A DNA stretch of 64,000 nt from the NCBI GenBank assembly GCA_949316235.1, contig OX438753.1, positions 15,764,028-15,828,027 on the forward strand. The letters run 5' to 3'. Made by a program: the position numbers and the translations under genes. Positions 33,343 through 44,550 of this stretch are shown piece after piece; positions within the stretch are counted from its first letter, which is position 1; every line of letters starts with the position of its first letter. This DNA is from Oegoconia quadripuncta (Eukaryota; Arthropoda; Insecta; Lepidoptera; Autostichidae). The notes beneath the pieces were generated by a model. The model did no database searches. It saw nothing but the letters and a program-made list of their open reading frames with translations, and was not told the origin of the DNA.

Positions 33343-34429
33343 ACCTTCCTAGTCTGACACCGGGGGGCCTCCGCGTGTCCCTCTGGCTTAGCAGAGGGCA
33401 CTGCGGATGGAGCAAGAGAGGCCCGCCTCGGCGCCGAATGCCCTCGTCGTCCCACTCCCGAAAATTCGTTTTCGGGAGTGGAACGACGAGGGATGGTGGA
33501 GGGCATAATCCACCACAGCGGGCTGCGGCGAGGAAGCGGCGCTCCCTGAGGAATGCCCATCTGGGCAGGGGACGCCGTGGAATCGTCTGCAGCACTTGGG
33601 CGACCTCTCCTTGACGACTGCAGCTAAGGCTGCGGCCGTCGACGAGAGGTCGTGGGAAGCGGCCCTCTCCCTCTGCTCGCAGGGGGGGAGACGGCGGGCG
33701 GGTCGGAGGGGCGGTGGCATCCAACGCCGCCTCTCCGGGCCTCCCGCTGTTGTAGGCCGCTATGGTGGGGGACGACCTCTCTGTTGAGAGGTCGTCCCCT
33801 ACCACATCATATGGTGGGAAATGCGCTCCCTACCATATGGTGTGGTGGGGGACGGCCTCTCTGTTGTGGAGAGGTCGTAGCCGTGCGGGACGGCCACCCT
33901 TTGCCGCCCGCAGCCAGGTTTGAGCTGCGGACGCCAAGGAGAAGCCGTGTAAAGCGGTCCTCTCTCTCTGCGAGGTCACTCGCAGAGCGAGGGGTGATGC
34001 AGCCGCACGGGGGGCACGGAGGAGAGCTTATCTTTAATGATAGGCGATCCTCTGCCCCCCTACCCTGCGGGGCCTGGGTGGCGATCCGGGGGGATCACCG
34101 CCCACACATAGGCCCCGCGAGAAGGCGCGCGCGGTGTTTCCGCGCGCCTTCTAGAGGTGGCTGGACCAGGCGATTCCTCCCTGCTCCAGCCCAGAGGTGG
34201 GCCCGCCGCCGCTTTTGCCCTGGCGGCGGGCACCGCGCTGGCGTGGCTGCGGACGAATACCAGATGGTACCCGTGGCCACGCCGTCAACGGCGCGCGCGA
34301 AGGAACACCCAGGAGTTTTTAGTCGGTAGGCCGGCACCTTCTGTGCCGGAGTCCGACATAATCCGCCCCCCTCCCCCGAGGTGGGCGGATAAGCATGAGC
34401 GTTTCTCCTGGTAAAAAAAAAAAAAAAAA
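33343..34429 (+). mobile_element. GC-rich retroposon segment (3' part of a non-LTR element)
   Basis: A block of about 1.1 kb is far more GC-rich than its surroundings and ends in 17 A residues (34413-34429), so it is a plus-strand retroposed 3' end. Just before the tail, TTTTTAGTCGGTAGGCCGGC leads into paired stems (GGCCGGCACC...GGTGCCGG type and GGGCGGATAAGCATGAGC). The retroposon at 59692-60054 has the same design (TTTTAGTGGATAGTCCCG, stems, GAATGCGTAAACG, poly(A)). A 3' end of this kind suggests an R1-like clade. Many internal hairpins exist, for example 33763-33780 with 33787-33804. Long overlapping frames on both strands result from base composition. No target duplication was found, so the left boundary is approximate. 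Confidence 0.6.
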
Positions 34430-34562
34430 GGTATCTTATCCAACATGTGGTGAATGGAAACTTTTCATATGTTAAGAAATATTTGAGCTTTAAGAGGCCT
34501 TAAGAGGTTTTATCCCGCTCGGTATTCTATACCCTTACCAAGTCCAAATCTTTCGAAATGAA

Positions 34563-34840
34563 TAAACCGATTTTAATGAAATTTTATAAGCATAAAGCAC
34601 GTACATAGATCTAAAAGTTAGTAGGGAATATTTTCGAAAATAAGAAAATATACTAAACTTTAAAATTTTCAATAGTACCAAAAAAAAATCTTTTAAATAT
34701 AAATTCTTTTAAATTTGATTTTTCGAAAATATTTTCTACAACTTTTTAGATCTATGTATCCCGCTTATACGTACCTATACGTACGTACGTATAAAAAAAA
34801 AACGTACCTATAAAGTTTAGTTAGAATCGGATTTTGACAA
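34563..34840. repeat. Palindromic element with two-part arms
   Basis: ACATAGATCTAAAAGTTAGT (from 34602) is complementary to the sequence ending at about 34758. The outer AAACCGATTTTAATGAAATT (from about 34565) is complementary to the stretch near 34815-34835. The right side carries an extra CGTACCTATACGTACGTACG insertion. No terminal target duplication is clear. Confidence 0.55.
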
Positions 34841-34864
34841 TCACTAATGCCGCTGTAGTTTACT

Positions 34865-34944
34865 TTTTGTGACGTAACCCGGGCGGGCTACGTCACAAAA
34901 CGTGACAGTCCAAGTGTCTTAGGATTAAGACACTTGGACTGTCA
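34865..34944. repeat. Two adjacent strong hairpins
   Basis: TTTTGTGACGTA (34865-34876) pairs with 34889-34900. TGACAGTCCAAGTGTCTTA (34903-34921) pairs perfectly with 34926-34944 across a 4-nt loop. An outer GTTAGAATCG (about 34821) pairs with CGATTCTAAC (about 34948-34957), suggesting a nested palindrome. Confidence 0.75.
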
Positions 34945-34958
34945 GGTCGATTCTAACG

Positions 34959-35589
34959 TTACCTCATTAATTAAAATCCATGCACGAAAAAAATAATCCT
35001 CTCTTCAGTCGGGCAAAAAACTTTTTGTCCAAACCCAATCAAGCTTATTCTTTCTCTAATTTCTGGGAATATATTCTTTATCCTGAAATGCCTTCTTTCT
35101 TCTAAAAAACCTAACTAGCTTCAGCGTGCAATTTTTATTTATTTTCCCGGTAAAAATAATCTTTTCTGCGAGCTCATGTTTCTACGTAAAAGAAAGATAA
35201 ACAAACAAATGTCCTTTCCATTTACATTAAATTTATCTTAGTTTAGAAATTTATCTCAAGATTTTACAATAAAATGTATTTTGGATATTTTTTCTTTAAT
35301 CCATAACTGGGTTCCAAGTAGGCAAATTAGTAATTCATCTGTGTCGATGGACCAACTCTTCCATTGCCCAACTTACATATAAACTAGAACAACAATTCCT
35401 AAGGTGCAATATCACCAGAGTTATAAATTCAATGTATTTGTGTATTGTGTAACTGTGTGTGTCTGTAATGGTTAATATTTATGAAGTCCATAGTTGTAAT
35501 AGATAGTTAAATACTGTATTTTATATATGCATAGTTCTAGTTCCTATTCGGAACGTAAGTACTCACTCTGTTAGAATATCTATTTTTAA
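34959..35589. other. No gene recognised
   Basis: AT-rich unique sequence. Confidence 0.5.
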
Positions 35590-35757
35590 TTTTGTATTTT
35601 TATCCCATGCCACTCTAGGAATCAAGACAAATCGAACGACACCTTTCACTTTCAAATCGGTCGAGCCGTTTAGGCATTAGGCTACAGGATGTAACATAGA
35701 AATCTGCATACAGACACAGACTATAAAACATAACCCTCCTTTTTGGGACTGCCGGGT
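35590..35757 (+). repeat. Repeat P, copy 2 (left-truncated)
   Basis: CACTCTAGGAATCAAGACAA, TTCAAATCGGTCGAGCCG and CCCTCCTTTTTGGGACTGCC match copy 1. It ends CCGGGTA. Confidence 0.6.
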
Positions 35758-35806
35758 AAAAATGAAAAAAAATATCAGGATCTTTAATTAATATAGATAA
35801 CATTAC

Positions 35807-35955
35807 CGTAACATAACATTCGTAAGATGTCGCTTCTAGTAGAACAGTAGGTATTCTCATTCGCGTTTGGGCAGCAAGCGGAAACATTGCCCGCACCATT
35901 TGACGACATGGCACGATATATAGCCGAGGGGCGACAGACAAATACACGCAAATTA
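35807..35955 (-). other. Weak exon candidate with two open frames
   Basis: The minus strand has an acceptor-like TTTATCTGTAACAG and a GTAATG donor bracketing 149 nt that are open in two frames (one includes ...C-R-Q-M-V-R-A-M-F-P, the other ...V-S-A-C-C-P-N-A-N). From phase 1 it would end in phase 0, which does not fit the exon at 13684-13869. GTAATG is a poor donor. Probably not an exon. Confidence 0.15.
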
Positions 35956-36142
35956 CTGTTACAGATAAACATGCTTATATTGTGGAACATCACAGTCGCC
36001 GAAGGCTCGATTTCTGGCATTATTAAAAGCAAGAGGTATGATTAGCCCTAAAGTACTAATAAGCGATGATGCCTATCTTTATTTCTTTAACCATGATGAT
36101 ATTACTGATATATGGAAATAAATAATTCTACAAAATATATAT

Positions 36143-36408
36143 ATTATGCCCAACGGATTGGTACTTGACCTCAATCAAACCTGATTGTAAGTGAAGATTG
36201 GTCGAAGATGGAAGCGTACTGACCCGGAGACCCCAACACACTTGAGGGACTGACTATCTTAACTTTGACAACCGGAACACAACAATGCTATTAACATTGC
36301 TGCTTGGCGGCAGATTTAGAAACCGAGTTCTTAAACATGTACCCCGCTGGGGATCGAACCCGCGACCCCAGAATCGTAAACCCAATGTTGTTACAGCTAC
36401 GGAGGCAG
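36143..36408 (-). mobile_element. SINE-3 with an internal deletion
   Basis: Full tail and head (ACCCCGCTGGGGATCGAACC) are present, but the GATAAGATGG...CCACCAACCA part between GCAGATTTAGA and AACCGAGTTC is missing. Confidence 0.85.
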
Positions 36409-36571
36409 TTGTAATTTAATACCTATGTCAAAATTCGTAAGTGTGTGATTTAATTTTAAGTGATATTTGAAGATATGCTCGTTGAAAAATGACAATAAAA
36501 TATTAGATAATTCCGAGACTCAACTACTACAATAATCAAAATATGCACTGTAATATGAGTAGTTTTTTATT

Positions 36572-37094
36572 TTAACTATGCACAAGGGGTTACTACTTGA
36601 CCCCTATCACACCTAATGTTATGTGAAGATAGGACCGAAGGTGGACGCGCGCTAACCCAGAACCCTAACTTGTTTTTCCAATAGCAGGATCATGTTGCTG
36701 CTTGGCGGCAGACTTAACTTAGATAACCAGGCGGATACTTTTAAAAATGTGGCACCAGCTAACTAACGGAGTTTCCTATATCGAACACTAGCTTTCCGCC
36801 CCCGGCTTCGCCTGCGTGGAATAACTGTATCGCGGAAATTTGTTTATCCCGCGGGAACTATTCACTTTATCGGGATAAAATATATACTATGTCATACTGG
36901 ATTAAGCCAGGGTATATTCCACTTCTATACCAAATTTCATCCAAATCCGTTCATCCGTTTGGCCGTGATTGAGCAACAAACAAACATCCATCTTTCGCAT
37001 TTATGATGTTAGTTAGATAAGAGATACCCCGCCGAGAATGGAACCCGCGACCTTCATTTTGTAAATTTTGTTTACATTGAGTATTGGAGGCGGC
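36572..37094 (-). mobile_element. SINE-3, diverged, split by repeat R
   Basis: The tail and body (36572-36785) and head (37019-37094: ATACCCCGCCGAGAATGGAA, TTTACATTGAGTATTGGAGG) flank a repeat R copy. Confidence 0.75.
36786..37018 (+). repeat. Repeat R, copy 3, inserted in SINE-3
   Basis: It runs from CACTAGCTTTCCGCCCCCGG, via TATCGCGGAAATTTG and CAAATTTCATCCAAATCCG, to CATTTATGATGTTAGTTAG. It is the best-defined full copy here, about 230 bp. Confidence 0.75.
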
Positions 37095-37854
37095 AAAAAG
37101 TTGCTGTAACAATTTCGACAATCCCCACTTTCAGAATTTTTCTTAGCGAGTCGATGGCGAAAACATCAAATTCTCATAGACCAGAATGCTTTAAAATCGG
37201 AATAAAAAGCAATAATCAGAATACTCAGTGTAATGTGAGTAGTTCCGCATAAATAGTTAGGAAATATGTAAACTATGTGAAATTGTTATGAACTTAGCCA
37301 CCTACAAGCAACGTTATGTATAAACGATGAAACAACTGATAAATTTCTCGTGTCTATACAGACTGGAGTATTGATAACTCATATAATACTCCACATCAAT
37401 ATGCCCGAAAACCGACTAAAACATTGATTTTTTAACATTTCACTGAATTCTCCCATGTACATACATTGAAAAACAAATACACTTCGAATATTTGCGTTAT
37501 TGATAGTCGGCGCTTTGATCAGACAAATAAAAAGCATTTTTATAGAATTACATTCGAGAGCTGAACTAAAATCTAATTTCAATACAGATAGCCGATTGGA
37601 ATTGAAAAGTTCCAACATTTTTGTTACATAAAAGAGTAATGCGTGGGCAGTTTTCATGAAATAGCCCCTATATCCTCTCTATGGGGGACACAATAGGCCC
37701 GCTATAGGAAACAATTGGCCCGTAATTTATGTTCCCGCAACAGTATACTGCCGAAGTGAAGCAAAGCTGTAACGATAAAAAAAAAGATTTTACATAAACG
37801 AATTGTGCGCTGGGGGTTCATAATTTATATTTGACATTTTTCTTTTAAAAGTAA
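37095..37854. other. No gene recognised
   Basis: Unique sequence; a 92-codon minus frame at 37379-37657 has no domain. CAATAGGCCCGC and CAATTGGCCCGT form a short direct repeat at about 37690-37723. Confidence 0.4.
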
Positions 37855-37858
37855 TTAA

Positions 37859-38006
37859 CCTTTTGAACGCCAAAGACGGCCATAGCCGACAACGTGAAAA
37901 CGTGCCATGTTAGCAATGTCGGGATATCACGACAAGTAATTATTCATGTCATGTATGGTGGCGTGTGGATGCATCACTTTCGTAACACGACATGGCGTTC
38001 AAAAGG
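37859..38006. mobile_element. piggyBac-type MITE
   Basis: The 148-bp element starts CCTTTTGAACGCCA and ends with the inverted copy TGGCGTTCAAAAGG. It is flanked on both sides by TTAA (37855-37858 and 38007-38010), the diagnostic piggyBac target site. It is too short to encode a transposase and would depend on an enzyme encoded elsewhere. Confidence 0.85.
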
Positions 38007-38010
38007 TTAA

Positions 38011-38612
38011 TGAGATACGTTTGTAATCCCAAGGCGTTTTTTTGACGTAATAAAAACTCAATGATTTTCAGATTTTTTGGTTGAAGTATTTAGTCGGTTT
38101 TGATGATCGATCCATCAATCAGTGCAAAAGTAAATACTCTTTGTAAGATCGTATCTTTTACCTCTTTGAATTAAGAGACTTACATTTTCAACTTGATACC
38201 GTATGCGTAAGATAAAATACATTACAATATTATGTCTCCGTCACAAATCCACACCGTTATGGTAAGCGACTTGTCGGTTACGGTGTGTACTTGTACAAAT
38301 CAGTAGGTTAATATTGCTATTGATGTGACATAATAGACCTTCTTTCAAGAAGAAAGTTTGTCATCAAAGAGTCTCTGCACTGTTTATTAAAATAGATCCA
38401 CTCAGTGGGACAACTTCATAAGCCACAGAGCAGTCGACTGCCAAAGAAATATTATATTGTGAGATACAACGTTGCGGGTCAGCACATCACTATATAGGTC
38501 AGAGGCGCCATGTCTATTTGCATGTATCATTTTCTGGTTTAGTCAGCTCTCGGCCTATCGGCCATGTTATATAAATACAGTCAACGTCAGAAGGTCTGAG
38601 AACAAAATATCC
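38011..38612. other. No gene recognised
   Basis: Unique sequence with no supported feature. Confidence 0.5.
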
Positions 38613-38866
38613 GGCTCCGTGGTTCAGTGTGAACAAGATAATGGACGGATGACTCGGGTTCGATCCCCAGCGGGGTAAATGTTTCGTACTCGGTCCGCCT
38701 GGCTGACTATCACTATTTTTTACTAATGCGATGTTGACAGCATTGTTGTGTTTCGGTTATTTGAGATAAGATAAAATAAATTGAAGCGCGCTTCTATCTT
38801 CGGCCTCTTCTTCACTTAACATCAGGTGTGATTGTGGTCAGGGGCTAACTCGCTGTGCATAAAAAA
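38613..38866 (+). mobile_element. SINE-3, diverged, with internal deletions
   Basis: Head GGCTCCGTGGTTCAGTGTG, B box in GACTCGGGTTCGATCCCCAG, tail CACTTAACATCAGGTGTGAT. The body is shortened. Confidence 0.8.
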
Positions 38867-39207
38867 TATCATATTACCGGATCGGTTGTTATGGGCTTAA
38901 CCGCATAATTATTTGAATAAAATAGATTAAGTGTTCATTATAATATCACAAACATCCTGATGTATGATCTACAAAAAGTGGTATTAAGTTAATAAGAGAT
39001 GTGAGTGACACTGTTCCTGAGAATTCCCTTTAATTAAAAGCTATCTTTACTATTTAATGTGTCTTCTGAAGCACGCTACGACTCATGTCAATAAACAATA
39101 AATAATATTTTACTGCACCGAAATAAATTACATAACTTGTTGAAGCTTTGTTGTGTGGTAGTTAAAAATTGTGTTACAGACAACAATGTCTCAACAACAA
39201 TCAAAAT
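38867..39207. other. No gene recognised
   Basis: Unique AT-rich sequence. Confidence 0.5.
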
Positions 39208-39293
39208 GCCACAAGTGGTCACCCACCCAAAGAGTGACCGCGCCAGATTTTGCTTAACTTCGCTAATCGAAAACGAATAGCAAATGCGACTGA
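39208..39293 (+). repeat. Repeat Q fragment
   Basis: AATGCCACAAGTGGTCACCC and TTGCTTAACTTCGCTAATCG match 23440-23835. Confidence 0.55.
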
Positions 39294-39688
39294 ACCAAGT
39301 GTCAATATCTCGTTAAGTAATAGTTATGTAACAGGCTTCTCTCATTTATAGCCGCTTATTATTTTGCCGCTTCTTTTCCCTCAGAAGCTTTTCCGTTCCA
39401 CAGTGGACATACAGACTAACAGATAAATTCATAAGCCTTCATTATTTCCATAGATTTCAATTAAATTCAACAAAAAATCTTACACTGAAATAAATGCTTG
39501 CTAGTTGGCATTGGCATGGTCGCAGCAAGCAAGCGAAATTATTGGCATGTGAGGCCGTACAAGTACTTCCATCCGTACAAGTCTTCAGAGAGACAACGAA
39601 TTTGTGATCCAACCATAGATAACATATCCGTATCAGAATACCTATCCCGATTGTCATAACACGAATATTATTAGATAATACATATATA

Positions 39689-39880
39689 ACGTCACGAATT
39701 TTATCCCAAATAGGGTGGTCATAGATATCCCAAATATTACCGTTTGGATGATCCATACATTATAAAATACATACATAAAATCCACGATTCTTCTTGCGAG
39801 GAGTTTATTTACTAGAACATAATGAATATATGGAATACTAGCGACACGCCCGGATTTTGCATGGCTGCAATTGTTTTCTA
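39689..39880 (+). repeat. Repeat T, copy 3, left part
   Basis: CACGAATTTTATCCCAAATA, then GCGAGGAGTTTATTTACTAG and GCGACACGCCCGGATTTTG. It is split from its right part (40115-40232) by a SINE-2; the undivided order is seen at 17861-18090. Confidence 0.6.
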
Positions 39881-40098
39881 TAAATAAATAAATAAATATT
39901 GCGGACACTTACACCAATCATTTAGTCTCAAACTAAGCAAAGCTTGTACTATGGATACTAGATAACGGATCAACATACATAAATATTTATATAAACAACC
40001 ATGACTCGGGAATAAATGTTCGTATTCACCACACAAACATTTACCCGCAACCGTAGGTTTCGCAGACAGGGTCACCATCCACTACACCAGTCGGTCGT
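39881..40098 (-). mobile_element. SINE-2 inserted in repeat T, B box deleted
   Basis: The minus-strand head CGACCGACTGGTGTAGTGGA and body ATTTAGTCTCAAACTAAGCA are present. Between ACATTTACCCGC and AACCGTAGG the B-box segment is missing, probably by deletion between short CCCG repeats. A TAAATAAA tail lies at the left. Confidence 0.8.
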
Positions 40099-40114
40099 AT
40101 AAATATAATATGCA

Positions 40115-40232
40115 TGTATTATATACATAAACCTTCCAGAAGGAATTCCCTAAATGATAATGAAACATACATACACGTCACGACCATTATCCCAAATGCG
40201 GTGGTCAGAGATATCCCAAATATTACCGGTTA
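40115..40232 (+). repeat. Repeat T, copy 3, right part
   Basis: CATAAACCTTCCAGAAGGAA, ACGTCACGACCATTATCCCA and GGTCAGAGATATCCCAAAT. Confidence 0.6.
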
Positions 40233-40470
40233 AATAGTTAGTCCTTATTAAAAGTAATATTAAAATATTTTATACGATGTCAAAACCACGTCGCCTAGTG
40301 AACAAAATAACATAAACAACTTGCAAAAATTACACGTGATATATTTGAAATAATGTTACTGTCATACTTACACTTCAAACTTCCAGGCAAACGAGTGACG
40401 CTACCTCTAAGATATTTTTAAATAAATTTTAACCAATTTAATTCAAATTGAAATTTATTTAAAATTTCCT

Positions 40471-40815
40471 TTTTTTTTATGCATAACGGGTTGGTATTTG
40501 ACCTCAATCACACCTGATGTTAAGTGAAGATGAGGTCGAAGGTGGAAGCGTGAATGGACCCGGAAACCCCAACATATTTGGGGGACTAGCTATCTTATCT
40601 CTGACAACCGGAACACAACAATGCTATTAACATTGCTGCTTGGCGGCATATTTAGATAAGATGGTGGTAGCTAGCCAGGCGGACATTTAAAATGCCCTAC
40701 CACCAACCAACCAACCAACCAAACCGAGTACTTAAACATGTACCCCGCTGGGGATCGAACCCGCGACCTCCGAAACGTAAACCCAATGTTGTTTACACTG
40801 AGCCACGGAGGCGAT
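40471..40815 (-). mobile_element. SINE-3, best complete copy, with 12-bp target duplication
   Basis: It is complete from poly(T) (tail) to CTGAGCCACGGAGGCG (tRNA-like head), with a B box as GATCGAACCCGCGACC on this strand and an ACCAACCAACCAACCAA microsatellite. AATTTCCTTTTT is duplicated at 40463-40474 and 40816-40827. Long duplications and a poly(A) end indicate LINE-mediated insertion. Confidence 0.9.
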
Positions 40816-41146
40816 AATTTCCTTTTTATATATGATTTAATAGCAAAAATAATGCAAAGCGGCTCTGCCTAATAGTCTCTCTGGAATTCATACAAAAAGA
40901 GTTCAAAACATTCTGTAGCTAACTGTATCGAGCGAGTGTACGTTTTCATTTGCCCTTGTTATTTATTACCTATCCCGGACATAGACTTATGGGGTATACA
41001 AAATATGTAAACATATTTTTTTACTATTACTTGACTAGATATTATATGCTCACATCAATTTTCTAGATAATAAAAATATCAATGGCGAGTAGGTAAATCG
41101 AAATTGGAATGTTATTTGTGAGTTCGGTAATGACACTTCTTTCAAT

Positions 41147-41356
41147 TAATAATAATAAATATTTCGGACCCGTACACCAATTAACTTAGCAAAGTTTCAA
41201 ACTAAGCAAAGCCTAGTATGGATGAAATATTTGTATGAACACCCATGACTCGGGAATAAATGTTCGTTTTCATCACACAAACATTTCTCCCTAACGGAAT
41301 TCGAATTTCGTTGATGTCGAAGACAAGGAGACTATCCACTATACCAATCAGTTGTT
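41147..41356 (-). mobile_element. SINE-2, diverged
   Basis: It carries CAAACTAAGCAAAGCC, CATGACTCGGGAATAAATGT and a degenerate B box (ACGGAATTCGAATTTCG), with the head ending CCAATCAGTTGTT. Confidence 0.75.
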
Positions 41357-41576
41357 ATTAAAGGCATTTTCAATTAAATTAAGTCTGCCCTAACGTCCCC
41401 CGTTTGTAAACACAAATCCAACAAATCAAAGTGACACAGATCGCAAATTTTTAAGCCCTATGAAGAATTGACTTCTTTATAAAACTAAACAAAACGATAA
41501 TTTGTTTTAAATTTAAACTTATAAACTTAAAATTTTGAACACCCCTAAAGACCCCATCATCCAAACACTTCATTTT

Positions 41577-41791
41577 TCCCGACTGCCCAAGAAAGAAGGG
41601 TAATGTTTTTCTAGTGCATATATGTATTTATGTATTTCCGTTCCTTTGGCGCATCCTGTAGCCTAAACGGCTTGACCGATTTCGAAGTGCACGGTGTCGT
41701 TAGATTCGTCTTGGTACCCGGAGTATCATAGGATACAATTTATGGCAAAAATCGAATATAATGTCCGCAAAATACAATATGCTGTCGGGTT
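41577..41791 (-). repeat. Repeat P, copy 3, both ends present
   Basis: CCCGACTGCCCAAGAAAGAA at the left end and GCTGTCGGGT at the right end. Middle: ACGGCTTGACCGATTTCGAA and TATCATAGGATACAATTTAT. Confidence 0.65.
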
Positions 41792-41867
41792 TTTGATTTT
41801 TAAATACATAAATAGTTATTACATCAGACATGGCTAAAAACCTGTCCCATTATTTAGTCTTTAATAT

Positions 41868-41985
41868 AAAAAAACCGCACTCAAATCGGACCACGCGTTA
41901 TTATGATATATGCGGACAAAGTCTGGACACACATAAGCACACAACGCCGGCAAACACGTCGTTTTTCGTCGGGGGTTATAGAAAT
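41868..41985 (+). repeat. Lepidopteran repeat fragment (AAACCGCACTCAAATCGGAC)
   Basis: The AAACCGCACTCAAATCGGAC and TCGTTTTTCGTCGGGGGTTA blocks resemble a repeat common in Lepidoptera; the latter block recurs at about 47971 and about 60748. Confidence 0.4.
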
Positions 41986-42359
41986 TTCTGATATGAATAC
42001 CTCAGTGGCAACAAGTTATTAGATACATACTTTAATGCCTAATCCAACAAATGGCAAATTATTTTCTGACCATTCACGCCTTTGATCTTTCGCCTCAGCG
42101 TTGCTGGATAAAACTCATAAGGCAGTGTAATAATTCCTTCGTCTAAAATAAAACGGAAAGACACGCCTTAATGAAAAAATGCTTCCTATTGTATTAGTTA
42201 GACAATTTATTATAATTGGTACAATGGTCAATGGAATTAAGTAATATTAGTAAATGCAAGTGAAGTAGCTCCTGATGGAAGCATAGTACTTTTGCAATCT
42301 CCATGTCACCAAATCATAATATCACCATCAAACTTTAATAAATATGACAAAAATCAAAC

Positions 42360-42485
42360 AACAACAAACAACAAAATATTCTTTATTGTACTACAATAAG
42401 AAACATAAGAAAAAGGGGATAGTACAATTTGGCGGCCTTATCACTAAAAGCGATCTCTTCCAGGCAACCTTTGTGTTAGGAAGCA
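42360..42485 (-). mobile_element. LINE 3' end (GGCGGCCTTATCACTAAAAG)
   Basis: ATATTCTTTATTGTACTACA at the left (AATAAAG region on the minus strand), then GGCGGCCTTATCACTAAAAG and GATCTCTTCCAGGCAACC. Confidence 0.65.
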
Positions 42486-44389
42486 TTACGCACATGATAT
42501 GTAGGTAATTAGGTTGCTTCGCTACTTCGAGCCTTATGACAGCAGGGCAGGTGCAGCAAATAATTGGAATGGTTGGAATTTTAAGAACAATTTTATAGCT
42601 CTTTTATGGCCTTACAACCTTGTAATCATTTGTATCAAAAATTATTTTAACATCTTTTAGGTGACATCATAACTAGGTAGCGTGCGCGGTAAACAAATTT
42701 TAATGAAATAAATAAATCCCCCACATACGTTAATTGAATACATACAACCATACATACATAATAAATATAAAATTTAATACATATAATATTTAAATTTTTT
42801 CTTCTTATTCTTCTTCTAAATTAAAAATCATAGCAATTTTCTTTCAGAGTTAGTTTGCAAAATTGGTTGAATTAGGGTTGATTTCACTATGGATGATTCA
42901 GTTTTTTGAAATCTAAAATCAAGCCACGTTGCTTTCCTGTAGGTAAACCCGTACCTAAGACTACGTTACCAAATTCAGAAGCACGCATTTTAGTATCTTA
43001 TTAATATGAAGTATCTAGCTTGTAAAAATGTAATACATTTATTAGGTTATATATATTTTCCTGTCCCCAAATCGACTAGATGTGTATTCTACGCAAGATA
43101 CTAATACCGAGCTAGCTATCTAAGAGCCTTGTTCTGAACAACAAAATATAAGAACGTTATCATGTCCTTAACCTTTGTTATAAAAGTATGTTCAATTTGG
43201 AATTCTCTGTAATAAGGATTCTGCCGCTAAGTCAGCAAAGTATCAACATTAAAATTCGCATATTAAACAAGCTATATGCGTATGTGACAAAAGTGGCTCA
43301 ATTGCTTGTTAAGTAGTGTATGGTTTGCGCTTGGGCAGATCTTGACCTACGCACTACTGTGCACTTAAATATTTTTAAAAGTGAATAAAGGATACCTTGC
43401 TTTCAAGGTATTGCACTATTTCAATGCGGAGACAGAGGTTTTAAAAAATCTAAATTAATTAATGCACATACCTATATCTTCATATCATTATCTAACTTCA
43501 GGGAATCCTTGAACTTCATGAAATGCTGGAGTTCATTTTTAAGATATTAAAAGATAGCAATAATCGATAATCTCCAAAATATGTCCTCCATGTAGTAGTG
43601 AGAAGACAATACGTTTTTATAAAGGTACTTGGGTACGTTCGTCTGGCAATATTTCAACAGCACTGGACTCGGAAGCAATTCCCCACAGATTTATTACATC
43701 TATGCTGTTACACGATCGACGTGTTTGCGACCGACTACACAGTATAGTCTTGTCGCGTACTGGCACCGCCATTCGGCTCGCTACACATGTCTAGAAAAAT
43801 CTAGAGTCTACGCGCACTAGACTAGAATATAATGTGTACGTTTGATATATGTGCTTAAATGCACTTCCCCTACTGTACCCAAATATACTATGACTAAGCT
43901 CTATCATGGCTCTATCTGATTTAGACAGACACATGGAATGTCTTTCCGATCCACACAAGTGTCTATTTAGCTTAGACAGACTAAACATTGGCAAATATCT
44001 CACTTTACAATGGCATTCTAAAATGGAATCCCATCAATTCTCAATACGCTTCAAAGTTGCATGTGCAACGATATTGAGGGAGTCCGAAAAGCACTTCATC
44101 GCTCTAATAAATTTGAACTGTATTTAGAGGAGGTAAGGTTTAGTATAACGATACTGTAATAAAGAGCTCTTTTGGTTAAAGCGTGTGCACTTGTAAATCA
44201 CCGATACCTGAGTTAAACGATTAAGGTGAGAAGTAAAACCGTTCTAGGAAGGAATTACGATTTACATATGTACCTGGATATTGAATACTTTTTGGTTAAT
44301 ACCTGATTTCATTATCATTCCAAATAGCTTACTGAATGCTATAAAAATAAAAATGCGTGAATTCATGCACGACTTGAAACGGTGCAGAA
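42486..44389. other. No gene recognised
   Basis: Unique sequence. Overlapping short frames on both strands near 43629-44127 share no motif. Confidence 0.45.
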
Positions 44390-44550
44390 ACATGGATATT
44401 AGCAGAGGATCTTATCCACAGAAACGGCTGCTAGATGGAACTATTGGAAGATGGTGATGGAAGTAGCTGAATGCGGAAAATTGAGAATCGTATGTGGTCG
44501 CGTGCTTACGTAAAAGTCTGTGTCAGCAGTAGATATTGATGATGATAATG
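44390..44550 (+). repeat. Possible RTE-like LINE 3' end, degraded
   Basis: ATGTGGTCGCGTGCTTACGT and AAAAGTCTGTGTCAGCAGTA followed by TTGATGATGATAATGG resemble the decayed C-terminus and 'GATGATGAT' tail of RTE-type LINEs. No open frame remains. Confidence 0.35.

Noticed and set aside
33269..34414. Long overlapping frames on both strands, up to 225 codons, in the GC-rich block
   Set aside because: They are low-complexity Arg/Gly/Pro/Ala-rich, overlap in several frames and sit in a poly(A)-ended structured segment. Open frames are expected by composition.
35784..36032. Cys-containing minus-strand frame
   Set aside because: A second frame is open over the same DNA, the donor is weak, and the phases do not match the other exon candidates. 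Retained only as a weak candidate.
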